Source of the DNA: Kosakonia sacchari SP1
Lineage (GTDB): Bacteria > Pseudomonadota > Gammaproteobacteria > Enterobacterales > Enterobacteriaceae
Assembly (NCBI RefSeq): GCF_000300455.3
Contig: NZ_CP007215.2
Location: forward strand, 992,001 to 1,056,000
Length of the DNA stretch: 64,000 nucleotides
Reading direction: 5' to 3'
The position numbers were made by a program, and so were the translations under genes. Each line of letters opens with the position of its first letter. The first letter of the stretch is position 1. Of the stretch, positions 7,183-15,454 are shown in pieces. The notes under the pieces are model-generated. The model was not told the DNA's origin and searched no databases. It was given only the letters and a program-made list of their open reading frames with translations.

Positions 7183-8340
7183 TCATTCCTTTGAGTAAAG
7201 GCTTTTCCACCATTTATTCAGAATCGAATGAGTCATGTGGAAGAATACATTGAGATTTATAGGGGCTTCCTTATGTGACCATGAGGCTCCCAGGGTTGAT
7301 TTCAATGGAGTAAAATTGGAGGTAGGTGGAAGTATGGCTTGTTCAGCTAATCCAAAATAGTTGTCAGGTGGAGAACACATAGGTTGAGGGAAAGGTTTCC
7401 CAGCATGAAGCGCTAAAGAGCGTAATTTATATACTGATTTAAATATATTTAGTAAATTATCCTCCGTCCATTCTATTTTTCCGCTCTTCGGTCTTATAGG
7501 CGGGGCATCAGGAAGGAAATTGACGCAAAAGTCACAAAATTTTTTAGTTGCTCCAAATGTTCCTTCAAATTCTGTAGCAATTTCTTCAATCAGCCCGTCA
7601 AATTTAAGGTCTAATAATCTATCAAACAATTGTGGTTTAGATGCTTTGAATCTTTCAACCTTATCACCCCTGGAAGAGTCCCAATTTCCTGCAGCCACTT
7701 CTAACGCTGACACCATTAATAACCACGCTAGATTTGGTGAGGATTCGCAAATCCAAAGGCTATCTTGGAAATTTCGAGCTGACTTAATTAGTGAGTTAAA
7801 ATCTTTTTCTGAAAGCTTGTAAATATCGTTTATCAATTTCAACTGTGAAATTTCAATATATTTTTGTGCTGAAGGAACTATAAGGGATCCTTTTGACATC
7901 AAAGGTGGTGGAGGGTTTTGCTCCGCTCTTGGGCGACCATAATCAAGTTGAGAACCCTCATATTCTCTGACATTTGAGCCTGCGTGTGCTCTAACGCCTA
8001 ATTTCAAGCTAACCAAAGCTGCGATTTCATCGCTCAACCAACCGCCATGATAGTCATCACTATTTGGCTTTTCATCCATAAAAGACAACTTTGTTGTGTT
8101 TAAAGCAGACAAGGCTCTCACTGTTAATGTTGGTCTTACGCCCACTGTTTCAAAAGGGATCATGTTTAGGAAGGAATAGACTAAATTTCCTTTAACTTCA
8201 TCTGTGAATCTACTATCGGAATAAATTATGAACTCAAATATTTCGAACGAGTCAATCTTAGCTTGAAATAGCTTACAATTTTTATAAGAGAGTAAACTAG
8301 CTCTCAGGAATTCATCGTTTTGAATCATAAATTCATCCAT
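7183..8340 (-). CDS. Apea-like HEPN domain protein, probable RNase/defence type
   Basis: The 385-residue protein starts at an ATG behind GGGGAG. The C-terminal half has the pattern of Apea-like HEPN domains: LAWLLMVSALEVAAGNW (~206-222) and later KLRSLALHAGKPFP (~319-332), which holds an Arg-x4-His motif. In the HEPN superfamily that motif is the RNase site, and Apea-like proteins occur in anti-phage systems and abortive infection. The N-terminal half (1-190) is not recognised. The gene is clearly AT-rich compared with its neighbours, a sign of transfer. It lies between an IS3 remnant upstream and the tandem short peptides downstream. Confidence 0.7.
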   Translation of the reverse strand: MDEFMIQNDEFLRASLLSYKNCKLFQAKIDSFEIFEFIIYSDSRFTDEVKGNLVYSFLNMIPFETVGVRPTLTVRALSALNTTKLSFMDEKPNSDDYHGGWLSDEIAALVSLKLGVRAHAGSNVREYEGSQLDYGRPRAEQNPPPPLMSKGSLIVPSAQKYIEISQLKLINDIYKLSEKDFNSLIKSARNFQDSLWICESSPNLAWLLMVSALEVAAGNWDSSRGDKVERFKASKPQLFDRLLDLKFDGLIEEIATEFEGTFGATKKFCDFCVNFLPDAPPIRPKSGKIEWTEDNLLNIFKSVYKLRSLALHAGKPFPQPMCSPPDNYFGLAEQAILPPTSNFTPLKSTLGASWSHKEAPINLNVFFHMTHSILNKWWKSLYSKE

Positions 8341-8401
8341 TATAAGCTCCCCATGTATAATTAAAATCTAAAGAATTTCATTAAATAAGTCACGTCCTAT
8401 T

Positions 8402-8551
8402 GTAGTGGCACACTAAATTTGGCCACCTGAATAGAGGTGATATCATCGCCTCATAGTCAAAAACAGGTGACATTATGACCGGACGTAACAGACGCAATTT
8501 TAGCCCTGAGTTTCGCCTTGAAGCTGCTCAGCTTGTACTCGATCAGCATTA
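8402..8551 (+). mobile_element. IS3-family remnant (left end), interrupted by a second IS
   Basis: A terminus-like sequence (GTGGCACACTAAATTTGGCC from ~8405) precedes a truncated orfA beginning at 8475. The element is cut at 8551, where the next IS3 copy begins. Its other half is not found on the far side of that copy, so a deletion or rearrangement accompanied the event. Confidence 0.7.
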
Positions 8552-8573
8552 TGGACTGACCCCACAACAGTAG
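8475..8573 (+). pseudogene. Truncated IS3-family orfA
   Basis: It encodes MTGRNRRNFSPEFRLEAAQ and a few more residues of a typical IS3-family OrfA helix-turn-helix, then runs into the end of the neighbouring IS and stops at TAG 8571-8573. Only ~26 native codons remain. Confidence 0.75.
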
Positions 8574-8586
8574 ACATTTCCTGTCC

Positions 8587-9396
8587 TCACGACGAGGCCT
8601 GTTCAAAGGCCTCCGGACTGACGCCGCCGAGATGGCTGTGGCGCCGGGCCCGGTTGTAGAACACTTCAATGTAATCGAAGATATCGGCCCGGGCCAGATC
8701 CCGGGTTTTATAGATGCGCTTTCTGATCCGTTCTTTTTTCAGCGAACTGAAGAACGACTCCGCTACCGCATTATCCCAGCAGTTGCCACGCCGGCTCATG
8801 CTCGGGGCCAGGTTATTGGCCCGGCAGAAGCGCTGCCAGTCGTCGCTGCCGTACTGGCTGCCCTGATCGCTGTGTACGATAACCTCGCCGTCCGGTTTTC
8901 GTCGCCACACGGCCATCATGAGCGCATCCAGCGCCAGTTCGCGTGAGAGAGTGGGTTTCATCGACCAGCCCACCACGTTACGGGCGAAGAGATCGATAAC
9001 CACCGCCAGATATAACCAGCCCTGCCAGGTGCGGATATAGGTAATGTCGGTTACCCAGACCTGATTGGCCCGGACAACGGTAAACTGCCGCTGCACACGA
9101 TTAGGCGCAACCACTGAAGGTCTGCCGGCGATACGACGCGGAGCTTTATAGCCGCGCACGGCTTTAATCCGGTTCAGTTGCATAATACGGCCCACCCGAT
9201 TTTTACCGCAGATTTCCCCGATTTCGTTCAGGTCGCCATGAACCCGGCGGTAACCGTATACGCCTCCGCTCAGTGAATAGGAGTCACGGATAAGCGTCAG
9301 CAGACGCTGGTTATCTTTATCCCGCGCGGAGACCGGGTTATGCAGCCACGCATAAAACCCGGCCCGGGCAACGCACAACACCCGACACATCGTCAT
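8587..9396 (-). CDS. IS3-family transposase OrfB (DDE integrase)
   Basis: The 269 residues have the IS_3 rve core: Asp in WVTDITYI (~117), Asp in IVHSDQGSQYG (~178) and Glu in DNAVAESFFSSLKKE (~214), the DDE triad. The helix-turn-helix_21 region GGVYGYRRVH is also present. The functional protein is probably an OrfAB fusion made by -1 slippage at A5G (9471-9476, minus strand). From there the orfB frame is open without a stop into this ATG. Confidence 0.92.
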   Translation of the reverse strand: MTMCRVLCVARAGFYAWLHNPVSARDKDNQRLLTLIRDSYSLSGGVYGYRRVHGDLNEIGEICGKNRVGRIMQLNRIKAVRGYKAPRRIAGRPSVVAPNRVQRQFTVVRANQVWVTDITYIRTWQGWLYLAVVIDLFARNVVGWSMKPTLSRELALDALMMAVWRRKPDGEVIVHSDQGSQYGSDDWQRFCRANNLAPSMSRRGNCWDNAVAESFFSSLKKERIRKRIYKTRDLARADIFDYIEVFYNRARRHSHLGGVSPEAFEQASS

Positions 9397-9437
9397 GACA
9401 CCCCATACAGTGCGGTGCTCATTGATAAAGCGGTACT

Positions 9438-9722
9438 TCAGTCGGGCTCCCTTGCAAAGTACCGCGCGGCCTTTTTCAGTATGTCCCGTTCTTCCTCAGT
9501 GCGCTTCAGTTGGGCCCTGAGCTTCAGGATCTCGCTTTTCGCTTCCAGTAAATCACGGGCATGCTGCTCGCTGTTATCGGGTTTAATAGCCCGTAACCAC
9601 TTATAGAGACTGTGTGCTGAAACGCCCAGCCGGTCAGAAACTTCGGCGACGGAATAACCGCGTTCCGTTATCTGACGGACGGCTTCTTCCTTAAATTCAG
9701 GTGTAAATCGTGGTGTGCCCAT
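9438..9722 (-). CDS. IS3-family OrfA (helix-turn-helix)
   Basis: The 94-residue protein starts MGTPRFTPEFKEEAV. It has a helix-turn-helix (GYSVAEVSDRLGVSAHSLYKW) and a leucine-zipper-like coiled coil (LLEAKSEILKLRAQLKRTEEE). It binds the IS ends and regulates transposition. An A5G slippery run lies near its end and would shift ribosomes into orfB. Confidence 0.9.
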   Translation of the reverse strand: MGTPRFTPEFKEEAVRQITERGYSVAEVSDRLGVSAHSLYKWLRAIKPDNSEQHARDLLEAKSEILKLRAQLKRTEEERDILKKAARYFAREPD

Positions 9723-9740
9723 ACGCTCCTCCTATGCTCA

Positions 9741-9860
9741 AACTATAGGGCAGGATCGTCTACCGGGGCGGGGTCAGTCCAACTATAGGGCAGGATCGTC
9801 TACCGGGGCGGGGTCAGTCCAACTATAGGGCAGGATCGTCTACCGGGGCGGGGTCAGTCC
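9741..9860. repeat. Three perfect tandem copies of the 40-bp IS right end
   Basis: The 40-bp unit starting AACTATAGGGCAGG and ending GGGGTCAGTCC occurs at 9741-9780, 9781-9820 and 9821-9860 without a mismatch. Each copy contains the terminal inverted repeat of the adjacent IS3 element. Confidence 0.97.
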
Positions 9861-10067
9861 AAACTGCAGTTTGCGCCATTTCTGGCCGTCAAAAACTGAG
9901 GCCAGATAATAACCTGAATAACCGTAATTTGTGTGACGTCCGCGACGATAACTTGCCCCTTGGCGATCGTCATTGCGATAGAGATAAACATCACCAAAAG
10001 AAGCGACATAGCGACTGTTCGCAACGCTGCCGGATAGGGTGATGGTATTGATTGTTGATGTAGCCAT
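9840..10067 (-). pseudogene. Hypothetical gene, 3' end removed by the IS
   Basis: The ATG at 10067 has GAGGA 8 nt upstream. The native part is about 69 codons, beginning MATSTINTITLSGSV and rich in Tyr, Arg, Gly and Ser (YRRGRHTNYGYSGYYL). After KLQF the frame enters the IS end and stops 7 codons later, so the original C-terminus is lost. I do not recognise the family; the small beta-rich look would fit a structural or secreted protein. Confidence 0.55.
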
Positions 10068-10081
10068 GCTTCATTCCTCAT

Positions 10082-11149
10082 GCAGTTAGGGTGTGTGCAG
10101 AATAGAATTTGCAGGACGGGCTACCCACCCCGGTTCTGAGACCGACAACGAATTAATTTATTTCTATATTAAAATCAATTAATTAGTTGTGCGTATTCTC
10201 GACGGAGAGTTTTTATAGAAGAAAATCTGTTTTTGGTCATATCGTATTCTGCTCAGTTCTGCTGGACGAGCGGAATAATGTAGGTTACGAGATGATTAGC
10301 TTCCCTTGCGCCAGCAATAAGCAGGCTACTGCTTCTACCTAACCCCTCCAACACCAGGCAGGGCTTTCCCCCCACAGCCAGCTAGTTGCCATTACCGGCT
10401 GCTCGGCCAACCCGAATTCTGCTTGCATAACCAAGCATCAATGCATCTTTACGATCTTTCGGTTGCTGGCATTTGTTTATGTCACTGATTGAGTGCTGCG
10501 GTTCCGGCGTTGCTCCGTGAATTTTCCCCGGCAAAGATTCAATTTGAGCAAGACTCTTTGAAATTACATTTGTATGTGCATGGATTTGAGGTTGATATGC
10601 ACTTACAAATGTATGTGCTTTCAACTATTGCGATGTTTCTATGAGCGGATTAACCATTTGAATTGAAGATGAACTCAAAAAGATGGCTGAAGTAGAGTTC
10701 CAAAAATTAAGGGTAACTCTGACCAGCCCCCTATAAAGTAACATATCACAATTTTATCAATGTCTGCTTTTGGCACTCAGCAGACATTCATAGCATTTAC
10801 ATGCTATACACAGAAAGATTTTTGAGGGACATGAAGTAAGAAGTGGGCCTGCAAGATCTGCTACGAGTGATCAATAAACCGAAAACTATGGGCATCTCGT
10901 ATGCACTGTTTGCATATACTATAGGTTGAATTGTAGGTTTTAATTAAATTTCAATAAATATCTATGTTAATCAATAATAAAACACCAATGCATCATTGGG
11001 GTATGGGCGTCGAAATTGTCGATAGTACTCATCGGTCAGTGATGTCCATTATCGTGAAATGTATGAGTGGATCTTTTGTTGTTCTGGTTAGCGATCACTC
11101 TGCCAGGGCAGCATGATAACGAAGTCTGAGGGGCGGGGAAACAGGAAGG
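10082..11149. other. Gene-poor junction DNA between plasmid-like and core regions
   Basis: About 1.1 kb without a convincing gene. The only longer frame (10382-10624, minus, 80 codons) begins with TTG, has no ribosome binding site and resembles nothing I know. The DNA is AT-rich in 10140-10200 and 10920-10990. I saw no tRNA or integrase site here. This is where plasmid-type genes give way to typical enterobacterial genes. Confidence 0.5.
10566..10612. repeat. 16-bp inverted repeat in the junction DNA
   Basis: ACATTTGTATGTGCAT (10566-10581) is repeated inverted at 10597-10612 with one mismatch and a 15-nt centre. A third partial copy (ATGTATGTGC) follows at once. It may be an operator, a recombination site or an IS/MITE end. 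Confidence 0.6.
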
Positions 11150-11183
11150 AAAAACCTGGCTTGCCACCCTGCGGGAAGCCAGG
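11150..11183 (-). terminator. Terminator of the AhpD-like gene
   Basis: On the minus strand CCTGGCTT and AAGCCAGG form an 8-bp stem followed by five T, 8 nt after the stop codon. Confidence 0.8.
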
Positions 11184-11190
11184 CGAAGCG

Positions 11191-11730
11191 TTACAGTACG
11201 GCGACTTTCGGGAAATCCACAACCGTGTCGTTGACGCGGTTAATCATATTGGTAAACAGAATGGCGCTGATGGCGCTGATTATCTCGACAATCTGGCGAT
11301 CCGCGAAACCGGCGCTGCGCAGCGATTCAACCTTTTCAGCTGGCAGCGTACCGTGCGTGGTGACCACGGTTTTTACGAATTTCAGCAGCGCGTCAATGTG
11401 CGCATCTTCAGGGAATTCACCCCGGCGCAGTTGTTGCGTTTGCTCCACGCTATAACCCGCCATTTTGCCCGTTAACGTATGCGCGGCCAGGCAGTAGTCA
11501 CAGCCGGAAATTTCACTGACCAGTAAGTTGATTGCTTCCAGCTCTTTTTTATTCAGCGAACTTTTTGCCAGTGCGGCATTATGTTGTAACGCCTGAGCAA
11601 GCATATCCGGGGCAATGCCAATGGTCTGGTAGGCATTAGGTACTTTACCCATTGCTTTCTTAATGGCACCGAAAAGATCGGCGGTTTTATCGGTGGCGTT
11701 TTCGGGTTGAATGAATGTTAAACGGCTCAT
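11191..11730 (-). CDS. AhpD-like carboxymuconolactone decarboxylase family protein
   Basis: The 179-residue protein has the AhpD-type redox motif CDYCLAAH (~87-94), with two cysteines and the conserved His, inside the helical CMD domain. Family members are peroxidase-related or act in peroxynitrite and alkyl-peroxide reduction; the substrate here is unknown. It is divergent from an AraC-type regulator with a 122-bp shared intergenic region, so that regulator probably controls it. A clear terminator follows. Confidence 0.88.
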   Translation of the reverse strand: MSRLTFIQPENATDKTADLFGAIKKAMGKVPNAYQTIGIAPDMLAQALQHNAALAKSSLNKKELEAINLLVSEISGCDYCLAAHTLTGKMAGYSVEQTQQLRRGEFPEDAHIDALLKFVKTVVTTHGTLPAEKVESLRSAGFADRQIVEIISAISAILFTNMINRVNDTVVDFPKVAVL

Positions 11731-11852
11731 GATGATCTCCTGTCAGTGTATGGGTTCCGCCGTATCGGCGATGTACTCATGATAGGGAGAAAGCGTTTGG
11801 GCAACGGTTATACATCGTCTCTATTTTTTGTCTTATCGTCTCAGAGGGAAAT

Positions 11853-12785
11853 GTGGATAGCCTCAGCCAACTGCTTGCGATGCTGGCGCCAACATGCGCT
11901 GTGAACCTCCATTGCCGCTTTGCCGGGCGGTGGGAAGCCGACCATCAACAACTTGCGCCTGGCGTGGTGCCCTGGCATGTGGTTTTACACGGCGAAGCGA
12001 GGCTGGTGGTAGAAGGTCGACATGTAGATGTGCATGCAGGCGATGTGCTCCTGCTTCCCCACGGTTCGCCACATCTGCTCCAGAGCCTGGTCGAGTGGGG
12101 GCAGGTGGTTCCGGCGTTAAAGCATGACAACGGTATACTGACAGAAGTCCGAAGCCCGGCGAAGGGTGCGGCGGTGGAAGTGCTGTGCGGCGAATTTGAT
12201 TTTGGCCCCCACAGCGGCTGGTTGTTTGCCCATGAAAGCCACCTTATCCATCTGCAAACAAACCACTGGCAGGCATGCCCTGAACTGGAAATGTTGCTGA
12301 TGATGCTGGTGCGTGAAAGCCTCGGTTCGCTGCCGGGGAATGCGACGATTGCCAAAGGGCTGGCCGATACGTTGCTGGCGTTGATATTGCGACTGCTGCT
12401 CTCATTACATGAGCCGCCAGCCGGTCTGCTCAGGCTGATGAGCAACAAACGGCTTACCCCCGCGTTGCTGGCCGTCATCGCCGAGCCTGCGCATCCGTGG
12501 ACCCTGGAAACCATGGCCGAGCGGTGCTTTTTATCCCGCGCGACATTTGCCCGCTATTTTGCCCGCAGTTACCCGCTTACGCCGCAGGCGTGGCTTTCCC
12601 AGCTACGCATGGCGTTGGCCTCGCAGTTACTCATTACGTACGCGGGGTTAACTGTCGACGCTGTCGCCGAACGATGCGGGTTTCTTTCGCTTTCCTCGTT
12701 TTCGAAAGGGTTCAAGCGATTGTATGGTGTGAGCCCTGCGCAATACCGAAAACGCCGAACCCATCTGCACACGCCTCAGCCATAG
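11853..12785 (+). CDS. AraC-family regulator with N-terminal cupin
   Basis: The 310 residues comprise a cupin sensor (~20-120, with GEARLVVEGRHVDVHAGDVLLLPHGSPH) and a C-terminal AraC DNA-binding domain (~200-303) with two helix-turn-helices, the second ending in YGVSPAQYRKRR. GTG at 11853 is the start, behind GAGGG. It faces away from the AhpD-like gene and probably regulates it, in the manner of RclR-like or other stress-sensing cupin AraC proteins. Confidence 0.88.
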   Translation: MDSLSQLLAMLAPTCAVNLHCRFAGRWEADHQQLAPGVVPWHVVLHGEARLVVEGRHVDVHAGDVLLLPHGSPHLLQSLVEWGQVVPALKHDNGILTEVRSPAKGAAVEVLCGEFDFGPHSGWLFAHESHLIHLQTNHWQACPELEMLLMMLVRESLGSLPGNATIAKGLADTLLALILRLLLSLHEPPAGLLRLMSNKRLTPALLAVIAEPAHPWTLETMAERCFLSRATFARYFARSYPLTPQAWLSQLRMALASQLLITYAGLTVDAVAERCGFLSLSSFSKGFKRLYGVSPAQYRKRRTHLHTPQP

Positions 12786-12798
12786 CGTCTGCGAATGC

Positions 12799-12831
12799 AA
12801 AAACGGGCTGGCAAAAATCGCCAACCCGTTT
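12799..12831. terminator. Bidirectional terminator
   Basis: AAACGGG-TGGC and GCCA-CCCGTTT pair between the convergent AraC-type and ABM-type genes, with A and T runs on the two sides. Confidence 0.7.
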
Positions 12832-12862
12832 AAAGATTTTGCTCGCTGAAAACAATCAACAG

Positions 12863-13153
12863 TTAAGCACCACTGCTCAGGGTCATGACGTTAAGGTCGG
12901 CGAGCCCGTCAATGGCGCTGACTAATGCCCTGAATGGTGCAGCCTGGCTGTGTTGCTCGAGCATTTTTGCCGATGCCCAGCGCTCAATCATCACGAACTG
13001 GTGGTCGTTTTCACGGTTCACATGCAATTGATAAGAGAGACAACCCGGTTCACCCTGCACATCGCGTTCAACGGTTTTAAGCGCCCCGGCCACCTTTTCG
13101 CGGCTACCGGCATGGGCGGTAATCGTTGCAACAACCGTTACGGTATCGTTCAT
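12863..13153 (-). CDS. Putative quinol monooxygenase (ABM fold)
   Basis: The 96-residue protein fits the antibiotic biosynthesis monooxygenase family: VTVVATITAHAGSREKVAGAL at the start, CLSYQLHVNRENDHQFVMIERWAS in the middle and the HSQAAPF end segment. The closest well-known relative in build is YgiN, a quinol monooxygenase. It forms a dimeric ferredoxin-like barrel. It lies downstream of, and on the same strand as, the GlxA-type regulator operon. Confidence 0.88.
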   Translation of the reverse strand: MNDTVTVVATITAHAGSREKVAGALKTVERDVQGEPGCLSYQLHVNRENDHQFVMIERWASAKMLEQHSQAAPFRALVSAIDGLADLNVMTLSSGA

Positions 13154-13268
13154 TTTATGCTCCTGATTTTATGAGAAAGTTCAGGTTAGTCTACGCCGCC
13201 TGCCAGCATAAAAAACCCGTTTTTGCCATTAGCTCTTTCACCGCAGGAATGAAAATCGGTATGCAACC

Positions 13269-14204
13269 TTAACGGCCGGTGCGTAGCGATTGTGGCGGAA
13301 TACCGTAACCACGCACGAAAACTTCCCGCATATGGCGACCATCGCGAAAACCGGCTTCACGGGCAATCGTGTCCAGCGAAAGCCGGCTTTGCTCAATCAT
13401 GAGCCGCGCCGCTTCCAGCCGTAATCCTTCAATCGCTTTCGCTGGCGATTTGCCCGTTTCCTGGCGAAACAGGCGGCTGAGTTGGCGGGCGCTCACGTGA
13501 ACCGCATCGGCCAGCAGTTCTACCGTCAGCGTTTTTTTCAGATTATTGCGGGCGTATTCCAGCGCGCTTTGCAGCCGATCCGAGCGCGGTGCCAGCGCCA
13601 GCATTTCAGAGTGCTGCGTCTGCCCGCCGGAGCGGCGTTGATTCATCACCAGCCGGTGCGCAACGACACGTGCCGCCTCGGCACCCAGATCTTTTTCCAC
13701 CATGCCGAGCGCCATATCCAGCCCGGCCGTCATCCCGGCGGACGTCCAGATGCGATCATCAATGATAAAAATACGATCGTCTTCAAGCTGAACGTCCGGA
13801 TGCTGCAGCACCAGGCTTCGGGCGTGCGCCCAGTGCGTCGTGGCGCGCTTTTTCTCCAGCAAACCCGCCTGCGCCAGCACAAAGGCGCCGGTGCAGATCC
13901 CCGCGATGCGGCGCGCCTGTAACGCCGTGGTTTGCAGAAAGTGAACGATGCCGGCACTGGCCGGTTCATCCACGGGCGACAGCACACCCGCGACCAGCCA
14001 GGTGTCGATTTGCGTGGCGCTTTCCAATGGCCGGGACTCGACGCCAATGCCGGATGAGGAATAAACGGTGCCGCCAAATTCTGAGTAGACCGTTGGCTGA
14101 TACAACGCTTCACCGGCAACAAGGTTGGCAAACTCAAACACCGTCAAGGTGGACAGCGCCAGCATCTGAAAATGGTCGGAAATCAGTAATCCAATTTTGT
14201 GCAT
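13269..14204 (-). CDS. GlxA-family transcriptional regulator (DJ-1/PfpI plus AraC)
   Basis: From ATG 14204 (AAAGGG upstream) the protein has 311 residues. An N-terminal DJ-1/PfpI-like domain (1-~185) includes the nucleophile-elbow-like AGICTGAFVLA. A C-terminal AraC domain (~210-310) includes ARQLSRLFRQETGKSPAKAIEGLRLEAA. Such regulators lack enzyme activity and sense small molecules. It starts 12 nt after the MFS stop and ends the minus-strand set of MFS and dehydrogenase genes. Confidence 0.9.
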   Translation of the reverse strand: MHKIGLLISDHFQMLALSTLTVFEFANLVAGEALYQPTVYSEFGGTVYSSSGIGVESRPLESATQIDTWLVAGVLSPVDEPASAGIVHFLQTTALQARRIAGICTGAFVLAQAGLLEKKRATTHWAHARSLVLQHPDVQLEDDRIFIIDDRIWTSAGMTAGLDMALGMVEKDLGAEAARVVAHRLVMNQRRSGGQTQHSEMLALAPRSDRLQSALEYARNNLKKTLTVELLADAVHVSARQLSRLFRQETGKSPAKAIEGLRLEAARLMIEQSRLSLDTIAREAGFRDGRHMREVFVRGYGIPPQSLRTGR

Positions 14205-14215
14205 CACGACACCCT

Positions 14216-15418
14216 TTAACATGCGCTGGCGGCCTGCAAAGCCTGGCTTCGAACGCGTAATCGTTCAGAGATCCACAAACTGCTAAGCGCCAATAGTAAA
14301 AACAGGACTGCGCTTAGCATCACACCATAAAAGCCGAACAGCGGATAGAGCCATGAAGCGACCGCCGAGCCAAAACCGATGCCGCAAAACATAAACGCGC
14401 TGGTCAGGGCGAGCGAGATACCGCGTGTCGTCTCAGACGCGATCTCCACAATCCGCCGCTGCTGGGTTGGCCACAGAAGGTCGGTAGAAAATGCCCACAG
14501 CACCAGTAACAAATAGAGCAACGCCAGCTTACCGGGCAGGATCATCAGCAGCAGCATATCCAGCACCAGCATAGTGATGCCAGCGATCAGCAACCGTTCG
14601 GCGCTATAACGGCGTGCGGCGCGGCCAACAAACAAGTTCCCCAAAATCCCGGCAACACCAATCACCGTCAGCGCTATCGAAACACTGGTGGTATCGCCTT
14701 GCCAGCGATCGCGGATCATCGGCGAAATAAAGGCATACATGTCATACACGCCGGAGGTAATGAAAAAGACCACCAAAAACGCCGCCAGCGATTTGCCATC
14801 CATTAATACCTGCCCCACCTGGCGTAAACGAATATCCACCCCTTTAACGACGTTGGGCACCGAGAACCAGACGGCCAGCGTGGTCAGCACACTCACCAGT
14901 GCGACAAGTGCAAACAACGGTCTTGCACCCCAACTATTCGCGATCCACGCCGCCAGCGGAATCCCCACCATGCTCGCCATGGAGACACCGAGCAGGATCG
15001 TGGCAATGGCGCTGCCGCGTTCATGTTGCGTGACAAGTTCCGCGCCGAGCGCCACCAGCACCGGGCCAATCAGCGATGCACCCAGCCCCATCACCACGCG
15101 GGAGATAACCAGCGCGGTGTAATCGGGGGCGATGGCGAAAATAAAAGCCCCGAGGCCGAACACCAGCATCCCGGCCAGCACCTGGTATTTGCGCATCAAA
15201 TGGCCTAAAAACACCTGTGCCAGCGGTGCGCTGATGGCAAAGGTCAGGCCGAAAATAGCGAGTAAACGCGCACTTTGACCATCGCTCAACCCCCATTCAT
15301 GGGAGATGGCGGTCAGGCTGCCCGCTACCGATAGCGCCCCCGTTGCCTGAATAAAATACGCCAGGCTCAGTGCCCACAGCGCGCGTCGTTGCGCCAGAGA
15401 TAATCGATTATTCATCAT
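14216..15418 (-). CDS. MFS transporter, DHA1 drug-exporter type
   Basis: The 400-residue inner-membrane protein has about 12 hydrophobic segments. The loop 2-3 motif (FLGHLMRKYQVL, ~70-81) and the DHA1 motif C region (GPVLVALGAELV) are present. These proteins export small molecules by proton antiport; the substrate is unknown. It sits between two short-chain dehydrogenase genes and a GlxA-type regulator on the same strand. Confidence 0.9.
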   Translation of the reverse strand: MMNNRLSLAQRRALWALSLAYFIQATGALSVAGSLTAISHEWGLSDGQSARLLAIFGLTFAISAPLAQVFLGHLMRKYQVLAGMLVFGLGAFIFAIAPDYTALVISRVVMGLGASLIGPVLVALGAELVTQHERGSAIATILLGVSMASMVGIPLAAWIANSWGARPLFALVALVSVLTTLAVWFSVPNVVKGVDIRLRQVGQVLMDGKSLAAFLVVFFITSGVYDMYAFISPMIRDRWQGDTTSVSIALTVIGVAGILGNLFVGRAARRYSAERLLIAGITMLVLDMLLLMILPGKLALLYLLLVLWAFSTDLLWPTQQRRIVEIASETTRGISLALTSAFMFCGIGFGSAVASWLYPLFGFYGVMLSAVLFLLLALSSLWISERLRVRSQALQAASAC

Positions 15419-15454
15419 TCACTCCCGCTGCGGGGCCCAAGCCCCGCAGTTCGA

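Larger units (their letters stand above)
8552..9861 (-). mobile_element. IS3-family insertion sequence with repeated right end
   Basis: The element has inverted ends TGGACTGACCCC (8552 on the plus strand; complement ending at 9781), giving a ~1,230-bp unit with orfA and orfB in the -1 frameshift layout. The right-end 40 bp occurs three times in tandem, extending the IS-derived DNA to 9861. The 3 bp flanks (TTA at left, AAC at right) do not match, so no target duplication is visible. The order of genes fits the IS3 group; I do not name the isoform. Confidence 0.9.

Noticed and set aside
9741-9860. Tandem repeats as a CRISPR array or plasmid iterons
   Set aside because: There are no spacers between the copies, and the unit is the terminal end of the adjacent IS3 element.
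10382-10624. 80-codon minus-strand frame in the junction DNA
   Set aside because: Starts with TTG inside the inverted repeat, has no ribosome binding site and no recognisable product.
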